Of a stretch of 64,000 nucleotides of DNA, positions 23,701 to 30,530 are shown one piece after another (the stretch's first letter is position 1; every line of letters starts with the position of its first letter). Both the position numbers and the translations under genes were made by a program. Origin of the DNA: Symbiodinium natans (Eukaryota > Sar > Dinophyceae > Suessiales > Symbiodiniaceae). The stretch covers positions 62,001 to 126,000 of the forward strand of contig CAJNDS010002399.1 of assembly GCA_905221605.1 (NCBI GenBank), in the 5' to 3' direction. The notes below the pieces were generated by a model. It saw only the letters and a program-made list of their open reading frames with translations, searched no databases and had not been told where the DNA came from.

Positions 23701-26700
23701 TACGGTTTAGGGTTTCTGCTTTGGGGTTTTATGGTTTAGACGGTTTAGGGGCGGTTTAGGGCTTAGGGTTAAGGGTTGGGGGTTTAGGGCGGTTTGGGGG
23801 TCTTGGGGTTTAGGGTTTGGGGCTTTGGGGTTTAGGCGGTCTTGGGTTCAGGCGGTCTTGGGTTCAGGCGGTCTTGGGTTCAGGCGGTTTAGGGTTTTAG
23901 GGTTTAGGGTTTAGGGTTTAGGGTTTAGGGTTTTAGGTTTTAGGGTTTAGGGTTTTAGGGTTTAGGGTTTTGGGGTTTAGGCGGGTTCGGGTTTAGGCGG
24001 TTTAGTGTTTTAGGGGTTTAGGGTTTGGGGTTTGCCGTTTAGGCGGTTTAGGGTTTTAGGTTTTTTTGGGTTTGGGGTTTAGGCGATTTAGGGTTCAGGC
24101 GGGTTAGGGATTTAGAGTTTGGGGGATGGGGTGTGGGGTTCAGGCGGTTTAGGGTTTTAGGCGGTTTAGGGTTGTCGGGTTTTTGGGTTAAGGGTTGGGG
24201 TTTGCGGTTAAGGCGGTTTAGGATTTTTGTGGTTTTAGTGCTTTAGGGTTTTAGGGCTTGGGTTTGGGGTTTGGGGTTCAGGCGGTTTCGGGTTTAGGCG
24301 GCTTAGGGTTTGAGGGTTTAGGGTTTGAGGTGTGAGGTTCGGTCGTTTTGGGGTTTAGGCGGTTTCGGAATGTAGGGTTTTAGGGTTTGGGGTTTGGGGT
24401 TTGCCGTTTGGGCGGTTTAGGGTTTTAGGTTTTTAGGGTTAGGGTTCAGGGTTTGGGGTTTAGGGTTTAGGGTTCAGGCGGTTTAGGGTTTAGGGTCACG
24501 GTTTTAGGGTTCGAGGGTTTAGGGCTTGGGGTTTACGCGGTTTAGGGTGTCAGGGTTTAGGCGGTTTAGGGTTTAAGGTCTTTGGGTTTGGGGACCTGGT
24601 TCAGGGTTTAGGGTTTTAGGGTTTTAGCGGTTTAGGGTTTTAGGGTTTTAGGGTTCAGGGTTTGGGGTTCAGGCGGTTTAGGGTGCAGTTTGGGGTTTTA
24701 GGTGGTTGAAGGTTTTCGGGTTTAGGGTTTAGGGCGGCTTCGGCGGCTTGGGGTTTAGGGTTTAGGGTTTAGGGTTTAGGGTTTAGGGTTTAGGGTTTAG
24801 GGTTTAGGGTTTAGGGTTTAGGGTTTAGGGTTTAGGGTTTAGGGTTTAGGGTTTAGGGTTTAGGGCCTAGCTCCTCGGAGGGGCCCAGAGGCTCCCAGGC
24901 GCTGCGGTTTCAGGGGCAGGAGTTCGAAACTCGAGCCCCGAACGTGGGCTACCTGCGGGCGCGATCGGGTTTAGGGTTTAGGGTTTAGGGTTTAGGGTTT
25001 AGGGTTTAGGGTTTAGGGGGGGAACTTCATGTGATGATGCTCAAGCGGCCCGCAGGGTGGTTGAGTGTTGTTGTTGTCGGCTCATCCTGGTGAAGAGGGT
25101 CCCCCTTCATATCCTCCCGGCGTGGCCCTTGTATTCCCTTAGGGGATCTTTACACAAAGGGTCCCCAAAACCCAAGGGTACCGTCTTAGGTTTCCAAGGT
25201 AGAGTCTTGATCTTTCCGGGCCGTTTAGGCCTCAAGGTTGAGGTTTTGGAGTAAATGTTTGTACATCGTCTGTGGGGGGCAGGGGTTGGCCTCGGATTCT
25301 GTTTTCGAAGCTCCACCCCATGCCCAAAACCTGCCAGGTGCTGATGCCTGTCATCGCGCTTTCCCAGAGCAACGACGACGAGGCGAGCCTAGCATCAGGG
25401 TTTTGGGTTTAGGGTTGTCAACCCTAAACCCTAAACCCTAAACCCTAAACCCTAAACCCTAAACCCTAAACCCTAAACCCTTTGATTCCCGGTTTTTGAT
25501 GGCACCCCTAAACCTTGTAGCGCAGGTCTTCCCGGTGTAGGGTTGAGGGTTTTAAGGGTTAAGGGTTAAGGGTTTAGGGTTGAGGGTTTAGGGTTTAGGT
25601 TTCAGGGCCTTTAGGGCCTTGACAACCTTGATAGCTCTTGATCCACCACAAAGCCCTGATGCTTAAGTAGGACCACGGCAGTAAACCCTAAACCCCAAAC
25701 CCAAACCCAAACCCTAAACCCCAAACCCCAAACCCTAAACCCTAAACCCTAAACCCTAAACCCTAAACCCTAAACCCTAAACGCCTTCAAACTCCTACAC
25801 CTGGAGCCTTTGGCCGCAGGAAGCGCGGAGCACCGCGGTCCAGCTCTTAGGAGGACTTGCCGAGGCGCCTTGTCCGCTAAGGGTTTAGGGTTGAGGGTTT
25901 AGGGTTTTGGGTGTAGGCTTTAGGGTTTAGGGCTTTAGAGTTTTTGTGGTTTTGGGGTTTTAAGGTTTTAGGGTGTAGGTTCTTAGGGTTTAGGGTTGAG
26001 GGTTTTAGGGTTTTAGGGTTTTGGGGTTGAGGGTTTTAGGGAGCTTTAGGGTTTTTTTACGGTTTTTAGGGTGGTCTCAGGGTTGAGGGTGTAGGGTTTA
26101 GGGTTGTATGGATTTAGGGTTTTAGGGATTTTGGGGTTGTAAGAGGTTTAGGGTTGTAAGGGGTGTTAGGGTTTAGTTTTTTTTGGGGGGCTTTTTGGGA
26201 CTTTTTTTTTTTTGAGGGCTCCAGGGGACTGCCAGGGAGGTGCCAGGCTTTTTGTGGTTTAGGGATGCTTAGGGAAGTTTCGGATGTTTAGGGTTTAAGG
26301 TTTAGGGTTTAGGGTGCACTCTAAACCCTAAACCCTAAACCCTAAACCCTAAACCCTAAACCCTAAACCCTAAACCCTAAACCCTAAACCCTAAACCCTA
26401 AACCCTGAACCCTGAACCCTAAACCCTATAGAAAGTTGTGTAGGGTTTGGATTCGGAGTTGGGGCCGTGGGCTTGCTTTGTGTGACCGGGTGTTGTGCGA
26501 GTTTTCCTTTTTCACGTTCGCCGAGAACACGGGCTTGTCTAGGGTTTAGGGTTTAGGGTTTAATTAGGGTTTAGGGTTTAGGGTTTAGGGTTTAGGGTTT
26601 AGGGTTTAGGCCATAGACCCTAAGCCCTAAGCCCTAAACCCTAAACCCTAAACCCTAAACCCTAAACCCGATATTTAGGCCTCGAAAATGTGGTGGTCTT

Positions 26701-27092
26701 TTGGTTGCACCCTGTTGGTCCTTTCAGGCCCCTGTATTTGTGGGGCCTCTTGTGGAGCATTTTTGGCCCTCTTGGGGCCGATTTGAGACCCTAAACCCTA
26801 AACCCTAAACCCTAAGTTCTAAACCCTAAACCCTAAACCCTAAACCCTAAACCCTAAACCCTAAACCCTAAACCCTAAACCCTAAACCCTAAACCCTAAA
26901 CCCTAAACCCTCAACCCTCAACCCTCAACCCTAAACCCTAAACCCTAAACCCTAAACCCTAAACCCTAAACCCTAAACCCTAAACCCTAATCCCCTTTCC
27001 CTCAGACAAAAGAGAGCGCGGCAAAGGCCCTGGGCCCGGACCTCTGCCAGCAGTTCGTCGGAGTGCAACTTGAGGCCTTCTGCGAGGACCCA
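2145..27092 (+). CDS. HEAT-repeat protein, phosphatase scaffold-like (PP4R1/PP2A-A type), about 15 exons
   Basis: Exons: 2145-2218, 2453-2502, 3002-3042, 3587-3616, 19006-19051, 21122-21169, 21644-21672, 22104-22133, 22371-22412, 22560-22610, 23458-23529, 24899-24958, 25338-25391, 25820-25864, 27006-27092. All junctions are phase compatible. Donors are GC or GT; acceptors are usually AG|G. The ATG at 2145 lies three bases after a pyrimidine-rich TTCACAG, a likely spliced-leader acceptor. Helical HEAT-like pieces include RLVFVHELVECAHDI, YDATVQYLLPLGERLAEAEA, LVRQSLMKHFCGLAGFLIQS, VRQSAIEAFIALASHL and SAAKALGPDLCQQF. HEAT proteins of this look are regulatory or scaffold subunits of PP2A/PP4 phosphatases; the exact family is inference. 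The 3' end is unresolved; a short terminal exon at 27927-27947 (TGA) is possible. The 15.4-kb intron contains an LTR element and a nested gene. The join across it is the least certain step. Confidence 0.55.
3733..4011 (-). repeat. 3' LTR of the retrotransposon
   Basis: This is the downstream LTR in element orientation. It has the same sequence and length (279 bp) as 12221-12499. It is preceded on the minus strand by the purine tract at 4012-4027 and contains the spliced-leader-like segment at 3926-3948. Its outer edge abuts the CCCTG target duplication. Confidence 0.92.
3926..3948 (-). other. Spliced-leader-like segment in the 3' LTR
   Basis: The minus strand contains CCGTA, then a short divergent stretch, then TTTGGCTCAAG, followed at once by GATGG. 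The dinoflagellate spliced leader begins CCGTAG and ends with the same 11 bases, TTTGGCTCAAG. The middle differs and is two bases longer. It may be a relic leader fixed in the LTR. Confidence 0.55.
4012..4027 (-). promoter_or_regulatory. Polypurine tract before the 3' LTR
   Basis: Minus strand reads CCTAGGACAGGGGGAG and then the LTR start TGCGGAGC. A purine run touching the 3' LTR is the expected plus-strand primer of LTR elements. Confidence 0.7.
4012..4381. other. Non-coding 3' region of the LTR element
   Basis: About 370 bp lie between the small ORF and the 3' LTR. I see no convincing coding frame or telomere-like repeat. It likely serves as 3' untranslated sequence including the polypurine tract. 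Confidence 0.5.
4382..4969 (-). CDS. Small basic ORF in the -1 frame after the giant ORF
   Basis: An open frame of about 196 codons begins just after a TGA at 4970-4972, overlaps the last 9 codons of the giant ORF in the -1 frame, and stops at 4382. The first ATG is at 4786, so an independently started protein would be 134 residues. The N-terminal part is lysine rich (EEEKKKVKKKRKAAA), like a nuclear-localisation or RNA-binding tail, followed by acidic and serine-rich sequence. I saw no classical slippery heptamer in the overlap. It may be a frameshift extension, a separate protein or a chance frame. Confidence 0.35.
   Translation of the reverse strand, partial: GFARGGGRIGKKRSLERESSKDIPAETGVVETSETEVAVEEEKKKVKKKRKAAAIEDPYTLMVPKPKKMPTIIEKGGSTSNVVASAVEKSSKTRTKSNVGGKTKKREKSQSPKKEEVVMVQDPEEKDRPSDADAPGSATANEELGQSCQAIEDAKREGLVSSIQRGVQDPVLTVSDLEYILLQLHLKIANNRKKK
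4942..12153 (-). CDS. Giant intact ORF of the LTR element: WW-, S1-, SAM-like and six CCCH zinc fingers
   Basis: The first ATG (MPSPKRWLQL) is at 12153-12151, about 55 nt after the primer site. The ORF runs 2403 codons to TAG at 4944-4942 without interruption; the open frame extends to 12186 without an earlier ATG. Approximate residues from that ATG: WW-like segment 220-251 (TWEWHLHEDGRQYYYC then KWTLP); S1/OB-like fold 663-731 (GDEIMGLVRCINGYGAFLDH); three CCCH fingers 970-1140 (LCKFFNRGRCRNGDECSYEH is the first); SAM-like helices 1235-1290; three more CCCH fingers 2196-2277 (CKYYVAGRECFAGKDCGFSH). The rest is acidic, low-complexity linker. No YxDD, DDE or HHCC motif was seen. These domains bind RNA or protein, so a capsid/RNA-packaging role is inferred. 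It could also be captured host sequence. Confidence 0.85.
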   Translation of the reverse strand: MPSPKRWLQLASDGGQDGGAGNGAAESLGERSVLEEVIPGAEEHLEEALVAESPNVGMNPNRDMVSNAEAEGRAVSVSPKPGEKRNWDATGGIDREMEVTVLRVLHKHGYQPSSSTSGRMVDQESQTDLIGEVLQAARRPLNKIKRGPSSSSQGGGSGHEQKGADSFEAAPAAGYAMGEEEILQMEAERLRQLSEEEDEMRQVSERDGFQKDEHLIKACDGTTWEWHLHEDGRQYYYCLDTQESKWTLPAVGEKMKSDEVVGSPSGNELEMEAALDSSSSTPKTESTRAFQGSVNSLGEKDFSSTIRDSGPRAGGDAPTSGSPDEEEIPGNRTDIAGAQHLDREGMGALSEGVAAVESVGPEEKIPNVEIGTVSAAEDRVVDVVPVVRECGPGDLEDGGKRSCVATEEVSSFGAKVPAIQREKEASGIAGDTEDLKNEAWSANDARVDAPDITWSAKEARVEVHMALRSTGDCNNGAQVSAAADDGGSQVDALVQPEVSSEERNDKGYTGANEAAVVNDGGNSPLEAMEPKDPAVEESMPAVDDRLNCPAVEEDLPAAEGVTKDSNDGSTPMKGEVLPSGSSPEVDTERITADEAKPLAEKKRGPEVQEHKKDELVGLVEQDEQCDSKVKTKDAPGADDTEVVSEEQAKKVPRAGALESPGTHCYQEGDEIMGLVRCINGYGAFLDHGDLNVLIPTEGNNTCHFRFGDTVNGTVKLVEDDGTIILDTFLVLEEDVEDSSSTLRKWKPSGWSTWWTNPWYVGQWYRDSNGQWDWKQEEEQSDEELVIQELSSEEREERQLYGEKIYKALLENGNEEEAYVGKITGMLLGRPMEDLQECVADQAFPNAEARRAYGILQNGGWKPDGTESTGLGELTTFSRKQYHNALFELACKKRRFSRPVVGEAVATVLNQGEDEFWNALWLDTKLFLQELDGAVQSMSKRENEPMEAYMDPDQYKKAYMTPKTVLSPGYSKLCKFFNRGRCRNGDECSYEHRRYGEGWPGGGSTDPKNSQEADDEDGNIGDPPTEEGTVDEAQQEREDLAFRAKYNFGKGASKGEPTSGEPKGRLCLYYNQGGCKYGTACRCLHNDDIALEGTWEPGKSWDNASRKSLRDAGFHNCCFDYYLRGRCRKGLNFCKYSHDEMSEERLSLLKHLVQVANQVRFEKERGWEITDRSTFQPPASGGAESSSSSAPKALQMTNVSQKDGEKGTLDEAEADEQKNSVAASTGTQLQNPEEPIENWMARNAHLWVYTPHVSEVMITLGVTNVSDLQEFIFVEDLVDTGINKVTACKILQLVGDVRYRPGGPEKAVPSDASVRVQQSSGNKGTGRAAVRTLTQVREAEDSGAKTMPRGSYRELFDKVRYRDGWTLAQRSPLCVQKLRLVGVGMPPVNPPTKKYRSRSNPVRRGRPLLDKKQVRQVPRSRSQRRVQPAEVVEKPKPLELKPRGGLSYRFSRAWADVVDDDEQAEALVSYAASSSDSSEEETNAVQRLKEIFLQERDSKRTANRGNVPQSGSSGSNDGPKKSVHLGEGRDKASRGETRQEVTSQVFSLPQPSRRAERSQKRARDGSVMVGSLAVGSTDEVLPGQGVAGQVNVSESAQVLPGQEVAGQETAPEGAVQISGEETDQKEGEGGSNDLRGDDAKMLDGGPVRSDLQQLLVKGLLTRIYWKVAVGKLPVGQRDCQKGSNKMDRNLVISMSSEGASEQDENLALEDDADQSMGDGAMVVLVYDPRTLIQSPTTDWVMRRGLTDRSVWPAMAYMAQRICAEMVQVDEMNAQLGTGALLFQRRDQGHYTDLHHSFHENPCLPAVGNYPLSVMGALLSPGLEGEFKNTDKFGTAMEAIAYDWSRSPGMEVHIELMARVAKMVHPFLNLGAQGSVMTSEFLWQRGRARLMEFLQAATCADQLEALWRRMDDDADEEVDPSTAVLEVFGPEGAVLDQGNNESLIPIEDAGGEISGDTGGDGKAPEVSPEEETSSGSSRLANTRIFLWSVYSRVASNFSMQDRTTGKIFDSTKGNPGEGPNNDDNPSSKGNLPWISEDYVDEVVSKKMERSSDMDGFVPGSEGPLEKVEVENVTASKILMALWKKGHRVGYRRLCRLNASGCKVGAMKRPIKRVQKIGTRKAFMKMFNVFGSSQHGSGVGGKPIMKVVGPRPGFPAVLQAPNTDSTSGEGSSPQVHGNVHVEHNRPMDRYEAERLEKRKKGFCYWFGRGKDRCKFGDDCKFIHSEDDVVLHSYWCKYYVAGRECFAGKDCGFSHDATGVRCVQFARSGKCRFGDRCVFEHGVPLEKQRPRSPRTPPRDGPRKKSGANGGEKEISPEQFDDDEEDFMVYDEETKMTELLMEAISFLSGGKPDLARAEADPLFKLLKFTGDADQMDQVWVSWTTEMLSVLELLEVVKSYEVSLAEVEE
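12209..12220 (-). promoter_or_regulatory. Primer-binding site, initiator tRNA-Met anticodon-arm type
   Basis: Minus-strand GGTTATGAGCCC directly follows the 5' LTR. Its complement GGGCTCATAACC equals the anticodon stem-loop of eukaryotic initiator tRNA-Met (CAU anticodon). Priming from an internal half-tRNA(iMet) is known for Drosophila copia and yeast Ty5. This points to the Ty1/copia superfamily although no pol is present. Confidence 0.75.
12221..12499 (-). repeat. 5' LTR of the retrotransposon
   Basis: This is the upstream LTR in element orientation, identical to 3733-4011 as read. It is followed immediately on the minus strand by the primer-binding site. It should hold the promoter and RNA start; no TATA box is evident, as is usual in dinoflagellates. 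Confidence 0.92.
12414..12436 (-). other. Spliced-leader-like segment in the 5' LTR
   Basis: Same sequence as 3926-3948, in the upstream LTR, where it could lie at the 5' end of the element RNA. Confidence 0.55.
12988..13090 (-). repeat. Telomere-type array, CCCTAAA
   Basis: About 13 units, nearly perfect, in the large intron between the LTR element and the nested ankyrin gene. Confidence 0.9.
13700..18350 (+). CDS. Ubiquitin-like domain plus ankyrin-repeat protein, nested gene, about 12 exons
   Basis: The ATG at 13700 lies ten bases after GGGACAG, a likely spliced-leader acceptor. Exon 13700-13810 reads MLRVWSISGQELVSAPADDF, the start of the ubiquitin-like N-terminus frequent on dinoflagellate ankyrin proteins. 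Exons 15296-15347 (VCLQRLMVLDDFAEPMP) and 15496-15518 (PLDFQLV) continue that fold. Exons near 15827-15859 and 15990-16016 are weaker. Ankyrin exons follow: 16156-16261, 16411-16505, 16627-16725, 17084-17133, 17297-17384, 17531-17587. They carry GGHVDVARALLNAGADK, YKGHTTLARLLLEARAN, AAGRGHVELVKLLLEAGAET and similar units, several ending in TALM split as AT|G. A last exon 18296-18350 with TAA is plausible but weak. Most junctions use GC-AG and keep frame. The join from 16016 to 16156 is not resolved. Ankyrin proteins mediate protein binding; the partner is unknown. Confidence 0.65.
14224..14808. repeat. 21-bp minisatellite with an inverted block
   Basis: Units of about GGTCATTTTTTTACTGGGCAA recur from 14240 to 14800. 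Three copies at 14340-14405 are inverted, giving a palindrome centred on GTCGTTTCGTCCAAAAAAACGAC. The same GTCGTTTCGTCCAAA sequence ends the whole array near 14797-14811. Because 21 is divisible by three, it makes long spurious ORFs (repeating TGQGHFF). It lies in intron 1 of the ankyrin gene. Confidence 0.9.
14826..15012. repeat. About 30-bp tandem repeat with GGCCT palindromes
   Basis: Repeated units contain GGGTTTCA then GGCCTCAAGGCCTGGTG. The GGCCT pairs form small palindromes. The array directly follows the 21-bp minisatellite. Confidence 0.75.
17600..18290. other. Intron section with little telomere-like repeat, no certain gene
   Basis: It contains the (TG)n tract and unique sequence between ankyrin exon 17531-17587 and the possible last exon at 18296. 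Open frames overlap the microsatellite, and none is convincing. Confidence 0.4.
17709..17793. repeat. (TG)n microsatellite flanked by (CG)n
   Basis: A GCGCGCGCG run leads into about 35 TG units and then GCGCGCGCGC. Alternating purine-pyrimidine of this type is prone to Z-DNA. Frames through it (CVCV or THTH) are not genes. Confidence 0.9.
22800..22930. repeat. CCTAAAG variant array
   Basis: About 14 units of CCTAAAG adjacent to ordinary CCCTAAA repeat. Confidence 0.85.
23540..24735. repeat. Degenerate G-rich array with GGCGGTTTAGG units
   Basis: About 1.2 kb of diverged TTTAGGG-like DNA with a recurring GGCGGTTTAGGG motif, filling the HEAT-gene intron between 23529 and 24899. No exon is seen in it. 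Confidence 0.8.
24739..24866 (+). repeat. Telomere-type array, TTTAGGG
   Basis: About 17 perfect units preceding the HEAT-gene exon at 24899. Confidence 0.92.
26788..26992 (-). repeat. Telomere-type array, CCCTAAA
   Basis: Nearly 30 units with three CCCTCAA variants in the middle, ending 14 bp before the HEAT-gene exon at 27006. Confidence 0.92.
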
Positions 27093-27099
27093 GCCCTCC

Positions 27100-28500
27100 T
27101 CCGCCTGGAGTCTTTTCTTTTTGGTGTTTCGGGCGTGGAATACCCTAATTAAACCCTAAACCCTAAACCCGAAACCCCAAACCCGGAACCCCAAACCCTA
27201 ACGCCGGGGTTGTAGTGCAGTTTATTGTCGGGTGTTTAGGGTTCAGGTTCTAGGAAGTTCTAGGTTTTTTTGGTTTTGGGTTTAGGGAATAGGGCCCTGA
27301 ATCCTGACCCCAAAACCTTTCTGAACCCTGAGTCCCACCCTGGCTACCTGTTTCGTGTGGAAAGCCCAACTAAGGCCATAACCAATATTGTTACCCTGCT
27401 CATGGCCCTACTCACTCCCAACTACCATTTAACCCTAAACCCCAAAAACCCTAACCACTTGTGAACCCAGTACTCCCTGAACTAAACCCCCCTCCACCCG
27501 ACACCTCCTATTGTTGTGGCGTATGGCCAGTTCTCCTACTTATATGTAGGCGTAGGGGTTAGGCATGCGATTTGGGCTTTAGGTATGGGCTTACACTGTG
27601 TCTTTTTTGGGGGTTCCTATTTGGGATGTTCCCCCTGATACTAACAGTCCTTAAAAGGGATTATCGTATGAAGTCCCGGGGCTTAGGGCTTTAGGGCGTG
27701 GCTTAGAAGGCGCGTGCAGGGCTTCGGTTGAGGGTCTTTTTTTGGTCAGGCTTGGCTTCAGTCTTTGAACACAGCCCCCCACCCCGCAAGAACAGCATAC
27801 ATGAAATAAACATTACAATCAACAAAGTCATAAGAATATCATAATCATACTGAAATAAAGCCCCGAAACCGCAAGCCCTTATACCCCAAACCCTAAAGTT
27901 CTGGCACTCCCTGTTGGCACCTGCAGGCATCCTCAGGCCCGATGTGAGTCCGGTAACCCTGCGACCCTAAACCCTGAACCCTAAAGGCCCTAAACCCTAA
28001 ACCCTAAACCCGAAACCCTAAAGGCCCTGAACCCTGAACCCTAAACCCTAAACCCCTGAAACTCCTGAAGCCCCCCATAGAGCCCTGAAACCGCAAGAAG
28101 CCGCTAAAACCTAAACCCCAAACCCTAAACCCTCGGTTGCTGCCCGGAATGGCTTGTCCCCATGGCTCACTGCAGCTGCCACATTTAAGACCATGGAATC
28201 ATGGGTTCCCCCCGACCCAGTTGTGGCCAAAGCTCCTTCAGGGTTCCTTTGAAGCCGTGCCCGCACAAACCTTCCCCAAACAAGTTTAAAACTCTCACCG
28301 CAGCTCGAACCAAACTCTGACTCCCCAAGCCCACAATGCCATTTGCTACATATATATATATATGTGTAGTGTACATAATTCCTTAGCCCCTACCGAAGAA
28401 ACCAAGAAGATCAGAAGGCCAGGACCTTAAGGCCTCCAGAAACCATGGCCACGCGTCCCGCCCCGCCGACCGTGCGCTAGCGGCCTAATTTTCCCGGCGG
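27100..28500. other. Intergenic region between the HEAT gene and the next gene
   Basis: Short CCCTAAA blocks and unique sequence, including 27480-27960 and a (TA)n run at 28348-28363. Apart from a possible 21-bp terminal exon at 27927, I see no gene. Confidence 0.4.
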
Positions 28501-28506
28501 GGGCGA

Positions 28507-30491
28507 ATGGGGCGGCCGAAGAAGCCCGCCGCTGCCCCCAAAATCAGCTTCGGCTTTCTGAAGGTTTTAGGGCTTAGGGTGTAGGGTTTAGGGTTTAGGG
28601 TTTAGGTTAGGGCTTAGGACCCTAGATACTTATGTTCGACACAGATGCCAATAGGGGGGGGGGGGGGGGCTGTAGGGTTTGAAGGTTTTTTGGGTTCAGT
28701 TTTGGGGTTCAGTTTTGGGGTTGGCGTTTGCGCCTATTCATTGAATAGGCTCCGACGTTGAGCGAAGTGACTTAGCCCTGTCTTACTTGCCGGGGTTGAG
28801 CACTTTTTTCAACCATGGCCTTGTATACCGCTCGCACCCCATACAGTCTTCAACAACAATCCTTGAGAGCTTCGGGTTTAGAGTTGTGACTTTGGGATGT
28901 GCGGACTAGCCCAAAAAATCCTAGACCCAAAGCCCTAAACCCGAGAGCCTAAATCCTGCACCAACCTGTTTGAATTTTCGTGGATGGTTCGATTTTTTTT
29001 CCACCACCCTTGGTGTGGGGTTGTTCTCCTCGCACGGTCTACTCCTCGCTCATCCCTGGAGTGCCCAACCCCAGAGTATCCCTGGAGTGCCCAACCCCAG
29101 AGTGCCCAACCCCAGAGTGTCCCTGGAGTGCCCAACCCCAGAGTATCTCTATCCAGTGACGGTGGGGATGTTCGAAGTAAGTTCTTTTTTTTTGGGGGGG
29201 GAAGCTGGTTCTAAATCATGGGCCCTTAACCCAAAACCACAAATTCTAAGCACCTTTTTTTGCAGGGACCGTGAATTGAGACCAGCCCCAACTGAGGTAG
29301 AAATCCTCTGGAACCACACACCCCAAAACCCCAGACCCTTGCCCCTGAAGCCCAGACTCTAAACCCTGAACCATAAGCCCTAAATCCCAAAGCCGAAACC
29401 CTAAACCCCAAATCCTAAACCCTGAGCCCTAAACCTAAACCCTATTCCCGAAACCCTACATCCAAAACCCGAAGCCCCAAACCCCAAACCTCGCTCCCGG
29501 CAAAAACTGGAATCCCAAGGAGTACGACCTGGACTTCGTCAGAAGTCCTGACTTGCCACGAGAGCAGGTACGGGGTTTAAGGTTCAGGGTTTGGGGTTTC
29601 GGGAGTTTGCCGCTTTTGGTTTTTTGCGTTCCTGTTTGAAACCTCAAACCAAGTTGCAAGATCAGGCATGTCATCTTCTGCCCTAAGCCCTAGAGACCCT
29701 AGACCCTAAACCCTCAACCTTATGACTGTATTTTGAGGGTGAGCTCCTCTGGGGCTTAGGCGAGGAGGGGCTTAGGGTTTCTTCATGGCTCTGGGTAGCT
29801 TGAGGGAGTCTGGGTGGAGGCCTGCCCCTAAACTCCCTAAACCCTGCCTCCCTGAACCTCGAGGTCTATAAACGGTAGGCGGGGGGGAGGGGGGGGGGTT
29901 AGGGGTGGAGTCTCCCCAACTCCCCGCCTGATGTTGCAGCTCTCATTTGCGCACAGGGAGGGGGGGCTTAGGGATCAGCATTTCTGGTTGCTGTGGGAGG
30001 TAACTTTGCATTTTTGGTCCAAAATCTTTAACCCCCAAGCCCCCCTAAGCCCCCAAACCCCAAACCCCAAAGCCCAAACCCTAACTCAGCACGACCCGTG
30101 AACCAGGAGTTGGGTTAGTATAGAAGGCTTAGGGTGTATAGGGTTAGGGTTTAGTTTTTGAAGTGTAGGGGTTTGGGTTTAGCGCTTACCGCTCTCGCAT
30201 TGAACTGGTTACAGGCCTATTTGGGTACTATTTTCAGCTGCCCGTGAACCTCCGGGTATAAACCCCACACCCTAAATTTAAGAGCCTCCGGCTCAAGCCG
30301 CCGACCCCGCTGGAGCATAGTTGAGAGGTCTAAACCCGCTCGCATGGTTCGAAGATCATCCCAGCCTGCTCGGCAGAGTTCTGTGAAACATTTGGGGGGG
30401 GTTGGGGGACAAGCTCGAGCCAAAAAGGCAGGGGGGGCTGCGAGGGGGGGGTGGGGGGGGGTGGGGGGGGGGTTGGGGGTGGGGTGGGGGT

Positions 30492-30530
<39 letters not shown>

